From Lachnospiraceae bacterium (lineage in GTDB: Bacteria > Bacillota > Clostridia > Lachnospirales > Lachnospiraceae): DNA of 49,778 bases. Positions 16,365 to 24,653 of the stretch are shown piece after piece. Within the stretch, counting starts at the first letter, position 1; the number at the start of each line of letters is the position of its first letter. A program made the translations under genes and the position numbers. The DNA lies in the NCBI GenBank assembly GCA_003447295.1, contig DLZQ01000009.1, forward strand, positions 14,067 to 63,844, given 5' to 3'. A model generated the notes under the pieces. It searched no databases and had not been told where the DNA came from. It was given only the letters and a program-made list of their open reading frames with translations.

Positions 16365-17214
16365 TAATCTGTTAAAACGTGGATTTACCAAGCTTTCGGA
16401 AGACGATACCAGAGTGATCAATACCAATGATCTGGTGGCAAAGCGGATTCAGGAACTGTCTGCAAAAATGCAGCAGACAAAAACGGAGGGCTTTGTCTCC
16501 GGTCTTGCGGCAGATAAAGTGGATGCCCTGGTGGCAGATACGGAAGAGCCCGAAGTGGAACCGCAGAACTGTGGGAATGTGATCAAGGCAGGAGAAGATT
16601 TACAGAAGCTGCGGGAAGATGCTGAAGCACAGGCCGCGCAGATCGTAGAGGAGGCAAAAGCCCGGGCGGAAAGCATTTTACAGGACGCAAGGGCACAGGC
16701 GGAGTCCGAGAAGCAGGCGGTGTTAGAACAGGCAAGGAAACAGGGACTGGCCGAAGCACAGGAACAGGCAGACCGCATACAGACACAGAGGGAAGCTGAG
16801 TACAGGGAAAAGACAGCCGGACTGGATGCGGAATATCAGAAAATGATAGATGAACTGGAACCGAAGTTCGTAGATACCATCACCGGTATTTACGAGCATA
16901 TTTTTCATGTAGATCTGCATTCTTACAGAGAGGTTCTGTGTTATCTGATCTCTACAACCATGAGAAACACAGAGGATAACAAGAGTTTTCTGATTCATGT
17001 GTCCAAGGAAGATTATCCCTATGTCAGCATGCAGAAAAAGCAGATTACTGCCCAGGCAGTGTCACCGAATGCATCCGTGGAGATCATAGAAGATATGACA
17101 CTGGGCAAGGGAGAATGCCTGATCGAGACAGAGGGTGGTATCTTCGACTGCGGACTGGGAACACAGCTTGCAGAACTGCGTCAGAAATTAAAATTGCTAT
17201 CTTACGAAGGCTGA
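16357..17214 (+). CDS. fliH: Flagellar assembly protein FliH
   Basis: FliH holds the export ATPase FliI inactive and delivers it to the export gate. I place the start at TTG 16357 (read as Met, then SSNLLKRGFTKL), with AGGTGA at 16343-16348 ending 8 bases upstream; this gives 285 residues and an N-terminus like relatives that begin MSSNLLKRG. The ATG at 16318 would add 13 unlikely residues inside fliG. The middle is a long Ala/Glu/Gln-rich coiled coil (about 85-165) with repeating AxxxE and QAE patterns. The C-terminal domain (about 165-285) is the FliI/FliN-contacting V-ATPase E-like part. fliI begins 3 bases after the stop. Confidence 0.93.
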   Translation: MSSNLLKRGFTKLSEDDTRVINTNDLVAKRIQELSAKMQQTKTEGFVSGLAADKVDALVADTEEPEVEPQNCGNVIKAGEDLQKLREDAEAQAAQIVEEAKARAESILQDARAQAESEKQAVLEQARKQGLAEAQEQADRIQTQREAEYREKTAGLDAEYQKMIDELEPKFVDTITGIYEHIFHVDLHSYREVLCYLISTTMRNTEDNKSFLIHVSKEDYPYVSMQKKQITAQAVSPNASVEIIEDMTLGKGECLIETEGGIFDCGLGTQLAELRQKLKLLSYEG

Positions 17215-17217
17215 TAA

Positions 17218-18540
17218 ATGGTCATAAAGAACATTAATTTTGAAAAATATAATAAAGTAGCGGATAAAACCTTCTATCGTAAGCTCGGAAAAGTAGTGAA
17301 TGTGGTGGGACTGACCATAGAATCCGCAGGACCGGATTCTAAGCTGGGAGATTTGTGCAGGATTCTCCCGGAGACGGAAGGAACGAAGCCGATCATGGCA
17401 GAAGTGGTGGGTTTTCGTGACAAAAAGACCCTGCTCATGCCCTATGATTCCGTGGATGGTATCGGACTGGGCTGCGTGGTGGAGAATACGGACGCACCTC
17501 TGAAGGTGACAGTAAGCGACAAGCTGCTTGGTAAGACGGTAAACGGACTGGGCATTCCCATTGACGGAGAGACCATTAACGGAGCTGCTTATCCTGTGGA
17601 AGCGGCACCGCCGGATCCTATGTCCAGAGAGATCATTGATCAAGTGCTCCCCCTGGGGGTAAAGGCGGTGGACGGTATGATCACTGTCGGCAAGGGGCAG
17701 AGAATCGGTATTTTCGCCGGCTCCGGTGTTGGAAAGTCTACGTTGATGGGTATGTTTGCCAGAAATACCAAGGCAGACATCAATGTCATTGCGCTGATCG
17801 GCGAGCGTGGCAGAGAGGTCCGGGAATTCATAGAGAGAGACTTAGGCGAGGAAGGTATGCGCAGATCAGTGGTAGTCGTGGCGACTTCCGACAGACCGGC
17901 GCTGGAACGTAATAAGGCGGCGAAGACAGCTACCGCTATCGCAGAATACTTCAGAGATCAGGGGAAGGATGTTCTTCTGATGATGGACTCACTGACCAGA
18001 TTTTCCATGGCACAGAGAGAGATCGGACTGGCCAGCGGAGAACCGCCGGTGACCAGGGGATATCCCCCCAGTGTGTATTCCGAGATGCCGAAGCTTTTAG
18101 AGCGTGCCGGAAGAGCGTCGGTCGGGTCCATCACCGGTCTGTATACCGTTTTGGTAGACGGCGATGATTTCAACGAACCGATCACGGATACGGCGCGAAG
18201 TATTTTGGATGGTCATATTATGTTAGACAGAAAACTGGGACATAAAAACCATTATCCGGCGATTGATATTTTACAGAGTATTTCCAGATGCATGAGTCAG
18301 ATCGCTACCAGGGAACATAAGCAGGCAGCCAATAAGCTCAAAAATGTACTGGCAACCTATAATGAAGCGGAAGACCTGATTAACATCGGTGCTTATAAAA
18401 AGGGCAGCAATCCTAACATTGACTATGCAATCTCCCGGATCGATGCCGTGAACGGCTTCCTGTGCCAGGGCACAGAAGAAAAGTTTACCTTTGAAGAGAC
18501 GGTGCAGATGTTAGAAGATCTATTTGCGGATCAGGGGTGA
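17218..18540 (+). CDS. fliI: Flagellum-specific ATPase FliI
   Basis: FliI is the hexameric ATPase that unfolds and feeds export substrates into the flagellar secretion channel. The 440 residues resemble F1 beta subunits. An N-terminal beta barrel is followed by Walker A GSGVGKS at 168-174, the AL(I/V)GERGREVREF loop near 188, the Walker B region DVLLMMDSLTRFSMAQREI near 258, and PPSVYSEMPKLLERAG near 285. The C-terminal helical domain is complete. It sits between fliH and fliJ, its regulator and its stalk partner. Confidence 0.98.
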   Translation: MVIKNINFEKYNKVADKTFYRKLGKVVNVVGLTIESAGPDSKLGDLCRILPETEGTKPIMAEVVGFRDKKTLLMPYDSVDGIGLGCVVENTDAPLKVTVSDKLLGKTVNGLGIPIDGETINGAAYPVEAAPPDPMSREIIDQVLPLGVKAVDGMITVGKGQRIGIFAGSGVGKSTLMGMFARNTKADINVIALIGERGREVREFIERDLGEEGMRRSVVVVATSDRPALERNKAAKTATAIAEYFRDQGKDVLLMMDSLTRFSMAQREIGLASGEPPVTRGYPPSVYSEMPKLLERAGRASVGSITGLYTVLVDGDDFNEPITDTARSILDGHIMLDRKLGHKNHYPAIDILQSISRCMSQIATREHKQAANKLKNVLATYNEAEDLINIGAYKKGSNPNIDYAISRIDAVNGFLCQGTEEKFTFEETVQMLEDLFADQG

Positions 18541-18545
18541 GATAA

Positions 18546-18998
18546 ATGGCAAAGTTCAGATACTCCCTGCAAAACATTCTGAATATCAAAGAAAAAATGG
18601 AAACGCAGGCAAAGCAGGAATTCGGAACGGCGCAGGCGGCATTAAATGTGGAAATCGAACATTTGGAACGGCTGAAAGCACGCAGAAGAGAGTACGAAGC
18701 ACAGTCTGCGGGTCTCTTAAATGGAAAACTGGATCTGCGTGCCATTGAAGAGAACAAAGAAGCACTGCTTAAAATGGACAGTATTGTGGCGACGCAGACA
18801 ATCCGGGTGGAAAAGGCCAAAGAAAATGTGGAGGCTGCCAGAGAACGTATGGCAGAAGCCATGAAAGAGAGAAAAATGCATGAGACACTGCGGGAAAAGG
18901 CCTTCGAGGCATTTTTACAGGAAGAGAATCATGCGGAAAGCAAGGCAATCGATGAACTGACCAGTTATACCTATGGGCAGAAGACCAGGCAGGCGTAA
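18546..18998 (+). CDS. fliJ: Flagellar export protein FliJ
   Basis: FliJ is the central-stalk-like coiled coil of the export ATPase complex and helps couple ATP use to the proton-driven gate. The 150 residues are almost wholly helical and charged, beginning with the family motif FRYSLQNILNIKEKMETQAK and running through long heptad-like Glu/Lys/Ala stretches. AGGGGTGA lies 6 bases before the ATG and overlaps the fliI stop codon. Sequence identity in this family is low, so the call rests on size, coiled-coil character, N-terminal motif and position after fliI. Confidence 0.92.
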   Translation: MAKFRYSLQNILNIKEKMETQAKQEFGTAQAALNVEIEHLERLKARRREYEAQSAGLLNGKLDLRAIEENKEALLKMDSIVATQTIRVEKAKENVEAARERMAEAMKERKMHETLREKAFEAFLQEENHAESKAIDELTSYTYGQKTRQA

Positions 18999-19020
18999 AC
19001 AAGACAACAGGAGAATTTAA

Positions 19021-19896
19021 ATGGCAAGAGAAAAGACTCCGGAAGAACAGACAACGGATAACGAGAGAAAACAGCTGGCGGATGAAAAGAAAAAACTGAA
19101 AAAAGAGCAGCAGGCGCAGCGTAAAGAAGCAAAACGCCGGGCAAAAGAGATCGCAAAGCAGGAAGATGCTTTAGACGACGGGAGCGAAGGCAGCAGCCTG
19201 CTTACGTTCGGTGCAACCATATTGATCGTAATTCTGTGGATTGCTGTGATCTGTGCAGTCATCAAGCTGGATATCGGCGGATTCGGAAGCTCTGTGGTGA
19301 CACCTATTTTAAAAGATGTTCCGGTGCTTAACAGAATCCTTCCCGGCAATTCCATTACGGAGACTACGGATGGAAGCGCCTACGGTGGCTATACCAGCTT
19401 ACAGGATGCAGTGGATCAGATCAAGAGTCTGGAGTTACAGTTAGAGCAGTCACAGACAGCATCCGCAGCCAAAGATGAGGAATTGGACCAGCTGAAAGCC
19501 GAAGTCTTACGACTGAAAGAATTTGAGGATCAGCAGGTGGAATTCCAGCGTATCCAAAAGGAATTCTATGACGAAGTAGTCTATTCCGACAAGGGACCGG
19601 GTGCGGAAGAGTATAAGAAATATTATGAATCCATGGATCCTGCAACCGCAGAATATATCTATAAGCAGGTAGTAACCCAACTGCAGGAGAGTAAAGAAGT
19701 GCAGGATTATGCAGCAGCATATTCGTCCATGAAGCCGAAGCAGGCAGCGGCCATTTTTGAAAAGATGACCAACAATCTGGATCTGGCGGCACGGATACTG
19801 AAGGTAATGAGTGCAGATGACAGAGGTGCTATTTTAGGCGCTATGGATTCTGAAGTAGCAGCAAAGATCACAAAAATTATGGATCCGGAATCTTAA
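19021..19896 (+). CDS. ylxF: MotE/YlxF-family flagellar protein
   Basis: This 291-residue protein has a Lys/Glu-rich cytoplasmic N-terminus (about 1-55), one membrane helix (TILIVILWIAVICAVI, about 64-80) and a coiled coil (about 135-180). A C-terminal MgtE-N-like helical domain begins at YAAAYSSMKPKQAAAIFEKM and ends GAILGAMDSEVAAKITKIM. That layout matches MotE-like proteins and B. subtilis YlxF, which lies in the same place between fliJ and fliK. MotE proteins are thought to chaperone or place MotC/stator components in some bacteria; the exact role in Clostridia is not established. A candidate sigma-28 promoter begins at its stop codon. Confidence 0.85.
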   Translation: MAREKTPEEQTTDNERKQLADEKKKLKKEQQAQRKEAKRRAKEIAKQEDALDDGSEGSSLLTFGATILIVILWIAVICAVIKLDIGGFGSSVVTPILKDVPVLNRILPGNSITETTDGSAYGGYTSLQDAVDQIKSLELQLEQSQTASAAKDEELDQLKAEVLRLKEFEDQQVEFQRIQKEFYDEVVYSDKGPGAEEYKKYYESMDPATAEYIYKQVVTQLQESKEVQDYAAAYSSMKPKQAAAIFEKMTNNLDLAARILKVMSADDRGAILGAMDSEVAAKITKIMDPES

Positions 19897-19920
19897 GAAA
19901 TTAAGCAAAAGCTCCGATAA
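19894..19920 (+). promoter_or_regulatory. Possible internal sigma-28 promoter before fliK
   Basis: TAAG (19894-19897), a 15-base spacer and TCCGATAA (19913-19920) match the sigma-28 consensus TAAA-N15-GCCGATAA at 10 of 12 positions with ideal spacing. It starts at the ylxF stop codon and lies in one of the longer internal gaps of the operon (94 bases), 71 bases before fliK. No comparable match was seen in the other gaps. Confidence 0.45.
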
Positions 19921-19990
19921 ATAATTTGTAGTATAATTACAGGTCAAATTACCTGACAAAGGGAAAGGATGACTTGGGAAAGGAGGAAAA

Positions 19991-21352
19991 ATGGCAGGAA
20001 CGACAATTAGGGGCGTAGAAAACAGTGGCAATGTGCAGATGCCGGATATGGCAACAGCAGCAAAGCAGAATGCGGGAACCGGTTTTCAGGCAGTATGGAA
20101 TAAGACCCAGAGCAGTGCCCAGACAGCAAACGCGAGCACGAATAACCGTAACCGTACAGATCACAGTGATGTCAGAAGAGGTGATTCCTTAAAAAACGGC
20201 GACAGACAGCGGGACAATCTCGTGCATGCTTCTGATGACAAAGGAATGGACACCGAGAAGACAGATGCTAAAGACCTGGAGAAAGCGCAGGAAGTGTTGG
20301 GAACCATTGTACAGAATCTGATCGGACAGATCACCGGGACTTTTTCCATCAGCGAAGAAGAATTGCAGGGAATTATGGATGATCTGGGAATGACCAAGAT
20401 GGATCTGACAGATCCCGCGAGCTTAAATGAACTCCTTATGAACATCAGCGGCGCACAGGATTCATTTGCACTGCTCACAGATGAGAATCTGTATGGCAAT
20501 GTAAAGGGAATCATGAATCTGCAGAATGAACTTGTGGGACAGGCACAGGAAGACCTGAAGCTGGCTCCCGAAGAATGGCAGCAGACAGTTGCCGGGATCG
20601 CACAGAAGACTGTGGCGGAACCTGTGATCACCGTGGAGATGGATGATACTGTGAATACGGCAGCAGGATCCCAGACGGGCGAGGCAGCAATCCCGATGCA
20701 GGAGCCGGAAATTTTAGAAAATCAGGCAGCGCAGAACACGCAGGGAGAGAAAGCCGGAGACTTTGGTGAGAAACAGGAACATGCGGCGAACGGCGAACAT
20801 GGCAATCTTCTGTTACAGAATCTGAAGGAAGGCAATTTCCTCACACAGTTACAGCAGACAGCACAGACTGAGGAAGCAGGACCAGTAGACACACAGGATA
20901 TCATGCGTCAGATCATGGATTATATGAAAGTATCCGTAAAGCCGGACAGCTCTGATCTGGAAATGCAGCTGCATCCGCAGAGCCTGGGAACCCTGCACAT
21001 TCAAATGGCAGCCAAGAACGGTGTGGTCACGGCAAACTTCATCACAGAAAATGAGACGGTCAAGGCAGCACTGGAGAGCCAGATGGTTCAGCTGAAGGAA
21101 AACTTCACAGAGCAGGGTATTAAAGTGGAAGCCATCGAAGTTACGGTACAGACCCATCAATTCGAACAGAACTTGGAGCAGGGCAGAGATGGCAGCGGCA
21201 GCCGGGAAGCAGAAGCCGGTGTAGGCAAAAGACGTACCCGCAGGATCAATCTGAACACAGCGTTCGCAGAGGACGAACCGCAGACGGAAGAAGACCGGAT
21301 CGCAGCGGATATGATGTCGGCGAACGGCAATACGGTGGATTTCACCGCATAA
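19991..21352 (+). CDS. fliK: Flagellar hook-length control protein FliK
   Basis: FliK is exported during hook growth, measures hook length and switches the export gate to filament substrates by touching FlhB. The 453-residue protein has the typical divergent, Gln/Ala/Thr-rich N-terminal ruler region. A conserved C-terminal switch domain (about 305-390) contains SSDLEMQLHPQSLGTLHIQM and ALESQMVQLKENFTEQGIKV, the Flg_hook domain core. GGAGG lies 5 bases before the ATG. It is preceded by the possible sigma-28 promoter and followed by flgD, the hook scaffold. Confidence 0.92.
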   Translation: MAGTTIRGVENSGNVQMPDMATAAKQNAGTGFQAVWNKTQSSAQTANASTNNRNRTDHSDVRRGDSLKNGDRQRDNLVHASDDKGMDTEKTDAKDLEKAQEVLGTIVQNLIGQITGTFSISEEELQGIMDDLGMTKMDLTDPASLNELLMNISGAQDSFALLTDENLYGNVKGIMNLQNELVGQAQEDLKLAPEEWQQTVAGIAQKTVAEPVITVEMDDTVNTAAGSQTGEAAIPMQEPEILENQAAQNTQGEKAGDFGEKQEHAANGEHGNLLLQNLKEGNFLTQLQQTAQTEEAGPVDTQDIMRQIMDYMKVSVKPDSSDLEMQLHPQSLGTLHIQMAAKNGVVTANFITENETVKAALESQMVQLKENFTEQGIKVEAIEVTVQTHQFEQNLEQGRDGSGSREAEAGVGKRRTRRINLNTAFAEDEPQTEEDRIAADMMSANGNTVDFTA

Positions 21353-21377
21353 AAAATATCAGAAAGGAGAAAAGAAA

Positions 21378-22079
21378 ATGGCATTAGTTGCACCCGTAGA
21401 AAACGGCAAGATCGTAGAAACCGCATCCCAGACTTCTGTGAAAAAATCTACAAAATCAAGCAATAACGGGATGGACAAAGAAGCATTTTTACAGCTTCTG
21501 GTAGCGCAGATGAAGTACCAGGATCCCCTGGAACCCACATCCAACACCGAGTACATATCCCAGTACGCACAGTTCTCACAGGTAGAGCAGATGCAGAATA
21601 TGTCCAGCAGCATGGACTTACAGAGAGCAAGCTCACTGGTAGGCAAGGAGGTCTACATCAAGACCACCACATCCTCCGGAGATACCAAACTGGTACAGGG
21701 CAGAGTAGATTATGTGTCCTATGAGAACAACAAAGCATACCTCTACATCAATGAGAAGAAGTACTCCATCGATGATCTGGATTCCATTGTGGATGCGAAT
21801 TATCTGGATGCGTATAACAAGGCATATAACTTTACGGTAAAGCTGAACAAGCTTCCTAATGTAAACGGCATTGATTCTACGGATGGTGAGAGCATTGATG
21901 AGCTGGAGAAGGAATACAACAAGATGAGTGATTATGAGAAATCCTTCCTGGCCAAAGATACCGTAACCAGCCTGAATAAGTACATCGAGAGACTGAAGGA
22001 GATCCGTAAGGCGGAAGAAAAAGCCGAAGAAAAGGATTCCGAGAGTACGGAGAAGACAGAGGGTACCGAAGAAGCATAG
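21378..22079 (+). CDS. flgD: Flagellar hook-capping (scaffolding) protein FlgD
   Basis: FlgD caps the growing hook and is needed for FlgE polymerisation, then is discarded. The N-terminal segment has the family motif MDKEAFLQLLVAQMKYQDPL (about 33-52) followed by EYISQYAQFSQVEQMQNM. The protein is 233 residues long. After a beta-rich middle (VGKEVYIKTTTSS...), the C-terminal third is unusually acidic and Lys/Glu-rich (about 195-233), ending in a low-complexity KAEEKAEEKDSESTEKTE tail that is not part of the standard domain. AAAGGAG precedes the ATG. Confidence 0.94.
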   Translation: MALVAPVENGKIVETASQTSVKKSTKSSNNGMDKEAFLQLLVAQMKYQDPLEPTSNTEYISQYAQFSQVEQMQNMSSSMDLQRASSLVGKEVYIKTTTSSGDTKLVQGRVDYVSYENNKAYLYINEKKYSIDDLDSIVDANYLDAYNKAYNFTVKLNKLPNVNGIDSTDGESIDELEKEYNKMSDYEKSFLAKDTVTSLNKYIERLKEIRKAEEKAEEKDSESTEKTEGTEEA

Positions 22080-22112
22080 AACAATAAGTAAGCGGCTGAC
22101 ACAGAGGGGTGT

Positions 22113-22508
22113 TTGAATATGGATATTCAGAAAAACAGTTTTCTGTCCATTGACCAGCTGGCAAATCAGTATTTAAACAACAGTCGTAAGACCGTAAAAG
22201 CAGCACAGGAAAATCTGGTATCATTCCAGGAAATCTTACAGAGCAAAAGTAACGAGCAACTGAAATTTTCCAAACATGCTACGGTGCGGCTGGCAGACAG
22301 AGGCATTGAATTGACCGATGCACAGCTGGAACGCTTGAACGACGGAGCGCAAAAAGCGGGACAGAAGGGAATCAGGGATTCTCTGGTGATCGTGGACGAT
22401 CTGGCATTTATTGTGAATGTACCCAATAAGACCGTAGTCACTGCGATGGACAGCAGAGAGACCGAAGAAAATGTATTTACAAATATTAACGGAGCCGTAA
22501 TTATGTAG
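22113..22508 (+). CDS. TIGR02530-like flagellar operon protein
   Basis: This 131-residue protein lies between flgD and flgE, a position where many Firmicutes and spirochaetes carry a small conserved protein of the TIGR02530 'flagellar operon protein' family. The recognisable core is LKFSKHATVRLADRGIEL (about 50-67) followed by a helix (TDAQLERLNDGAQKAGQKGI) and a hydrophobic strand segment DSLVIVDDLAFIVNVPNKTV near 90-109. There is no membrane helix or signal. Its biochemical job is not known to me; a role in hook assembly is inferred only from position. GAGGGG lies 9 bases before the start. Confidence 0.8.
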   Translation: MNMDIQKNSFLSIDQLANQYLNNSRKTVKAAQENLVSFQEILQSKSNEQLKFSKHATVRLADRGIELTDAQLERLNDGAQKAGQKGIRDSLVIVDDLAFIVNVPNKTVVTAMDSRETEENVFTNINGAVIM

Positions 22509-22586
22509 ACCGGACCTTAACGGAGGTTACACTCTTTTGAATGACAGAGAAAGAGTACGGTTCCGAACACAGGAGGAACAAGCACT

Positions 22587-24302
22587 ATGATGAGATCATT
22601 GTATTCTGGTGTAGCAGGACTGAAAACACACCAGACCAGAATGGACGTAATCGGTAATAATATTGCCAACGTCAACACAACAGCTTACAAATCCAGTTCC
22701 ATGACTTTCAGTGAACTGATGAGCCAGACCACACAGAAGGCCAGCGGTGCCAACGCCACCACCGGTGTCGGCGGTACCAATGCCAAACAGATCGGTCTGG
22801 GCGTTAAGGCAGGTGCTATTAACACTGCCATTACCACGCAGGGTTCCGCACAGTCTACCGGTAACCCCTTTGATATCATGATCACCGGAGACAACTTCTT
22901 CGTAGTCAGCAACGGCTCCGAGAATTTCTTCACCAGAGACGGCTCTTTCTATGTAGATGGTGCCGGTAACCTGGCAATGACCAGCACCGGTTACAATGTT
23001 ATGGGTTGGGGCGTGGATAAGACCACAGGCAACATCAAGCAGGATACTGTAACTGCACTGCGTATTATGAGTTCTGCGAATATGACTTATCCCCCTGAGG
23101 CTACCACAAAAGCGAATATCTCCGGAATCCTGGATCAGAATGACAAGGATGTGACCAGTGCCAACGGTAAGACCGTAAACCTGAACTTCTTCGATGCGAG
23201 AGGTTACAGTTATACTGCGAAGTTTACCTTTAAACAGTCCAGCGGAACCGCCAGCAATGAATACAGTATGGAATTGACGAAACTGCTGGATTCCACCGGA
23301 GCAGAGATTGATATCTCCAAAGTGAAATTTGGAGACAACTCTACCCAGACACTTCAGACACCGGTAACATTTGCCGGCGATACTTATGAGTGGGATGGTA
23401 AACAGTTAAAGACCAAGGCCGACAAAAAGGTGGTTGCGGACCTGAGTGCAGCATTTAATGCCGACGGAACTCTGAAAGATACTTCTAAAGATGAGGCAGC
23501 GGCAAAGACACAGCAGGAGACCCTGGATGCTATTGCAGCGGCTTATGGATATGAAGGTTCTACAGACGAGTTTCTGAAACTTTATCAAAAAGATGCCAAT
23601 GGTACAGAGGTAACCGTAGAGACCATGCTTGGAAACATGGCAAAAACGACAACTGCACAGGGGGATCTGGTTCTTACTACAGATAAAGATAAACCAATGA
23701 CTATGGATGGCCGGTTCTTTGAAGGTGTCAAGGTAATATTTGACACAGATACCGGTAAGCTGAAACAGGTAGGCAGCAACGTTACCGACTTTAAAACCAA
23801 TGTGGATTTCACACCACTGGGCGGAAATTTTTCAAATATTACCATCGACCTGTCCGAATGCACCAACTACGACAACAAGGGTACCTCCACCATCGGTGCT
23901 ACCAGCGGAGACCTGGACGGACTGGGAACCGGACGTCGTCCGGGAGATATGATCGGTGTATCCATCCAGAAGGATGGTATGATTTACGCAAGCTATGACA
24001 ACGGTATGACCAAACTGTTAGGCCAGATCGCTACCGCAGCATTTGCCAATGCTTCCGGTCTGGAGAAGGAAGGAGACAACCTCTACTCCGCAACACTGAA
24101 TTCCGGTGAATTCGATGGTATCGGCGTAGATATCACTGCAGGCGGCGGATACATGTCTACCGGCCAGCTGGAGATGAGTAACGTGGATCTGTCTTCCGAG
24201 TTTACCGAGATGATCACCACACAGAGAGGTTTCCAGGCGAACAGCCGTATCATTACGGTATCCGATACACTGCTTGAGGAACTGACCAATCTGAAGCGTT
24301 AA
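22587..24302 (+). CDS. flgE: Flagellar hook protein FlgE
   Basis: FlgE polymerises into the hook, the universal joint between rod and filament. At 571 residues it is a long form. It has the N-terminal rod/hook motif SLYSGVAGLKTHQTRMDVIG with NNIANVNTTAYK. A large central variable region follows (about 140-440), and the C-terminal assembly helix NVDLSSEFTEMITTQRGFQA ends in TVSDTLLEELTNLKR. Two consecutive ATGs (22587, 22590) are possible starts; AGGAGGA is 9-12 bases upstream. A hairpin follows the gene. Confidence 0.96.
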   Translation: MMRSLYSGVAGLKTHQTRMDVIGNNIANVNTTAYKSSSMTFSELMSQTTQKASGANATTGVGGTNAKQIGLGVKAGAINTAITTQGSAQSTGNPFDIMITGDNFFVVSNGSENFFTRDGSFYVDGAGNLAMTSTGYNVMGWGVDKTTGNIKQDTVTALRIMSSANMTYPPEATTKANISGILDQNDKDVTSANGKTVNLNFFDARGYSYTAKFTFKQSSGTASNEYSMELTKLLDSTGAEIDISKVKFGDNSTQTLQTPVTFAGDTYEWDGKQLKTKADKKVVADLSAAFNADGTLKDTSKDEAAAKTQQETLDAIAAAYGYEGSTDEFLKLYQKDANGTEVTVETMLGNMAKTTTAQGDLVLTTDKDKPMTMDGRFFEGVKVIFDTDTGKLKQVGSNVTDFKTNVDFTPLGGNFSNITIDLSECTNYDNKGTSTIGATSGDLDGLGTGRRPGDMIGVSIQKDGMIYASYDNGMTKLLGQIATAAFANASGLEKEGDNLYSATLNSGEFDGIGVDITAGGGYMSTGQLEMSNVDLSSEFTEMITTQRGFQANSRIITVSDTLLEELTNLKR

Positions 24303-24330
24303 GAAATCGTAAAAAATAATTTGACTGCAT

Positions 24331-24361
24331 AAAGGGATAGGATAGAAACCTGTCCCTTTTG
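24331..24361 (+). terminator. Terminator-like hairpin between flgE and swrD
   Basis: AAAGGGATAGG (24331-24341) pairs with CCTGTCCCTTT (24349-24359), an 11-bp stem with one G-T pair and a 7-base loop, followed by only a short T-run. Because the operon continues in the same direction, it is more likely an attenuator or a stabiliser of the flgE 3' end than a full stop. The rest of the 143-base gap shows no clear promoter. Confidence 0.5.
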
Positions 24362-24445
24362 CGTATATAAAACATCAAGGGAAAAAAGTACTATGCCATA
24401 GCAGGAAACCTGCCAGATACGAAGGGAAGAGAAGGAGGAAACAAT

Positions 24446-24631
24446 ATGATCGAAGTCACGAAGATCAATGGAGTCAGGGTATTGGTGAATCCGGACCTGA
24501 TCGAACTGGTGGAGGAGACCCCGGATACAGTGTTGACACTGACCACTGGGAAAAAAATTATTGTAAAAGAAAGTAGACAAGAAATAAAAAATCTTGTAAT
24601 ATTATACAGAAAGGATATTTTTGCAAGATAA
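24446..24631 (+). CDS. swrD: Swarming motility protein SwrD (FlbD family)
   Basis: SwrD is a small cytoplasmic protein that raises flagellar power in B. subtilis, acting with the stators. The 61-residue product is a clear match: IEVTKINGVRVLVNPDLIEL near the start, then EETPDTVLTLTTGKKIIVKE and a short Lys/Arg-rich end. GGAGG lies 7 bases before the ATG. Its position just before motA-motB fits a stator-linked role. Confidence 0.92.
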   Translation: MIEVTKINGVRVLVNPDLIELVEETPDTVLTLTTGKKIIVKESRQEIKNLVILYRKDIFAR

Positions 24632-24653
24632 TGCAGAATGTCAGGTGATTTAA

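Noticed and set aside
15447..16427. 326-codon open frame on the - strand across fliG
   Set aside because: It lies fully opposite a strongly recognised gene, is rich in rare-looking composition (Leu/His/Asp/Cys runs), and shows no domain. It is a codon-bias shadow.
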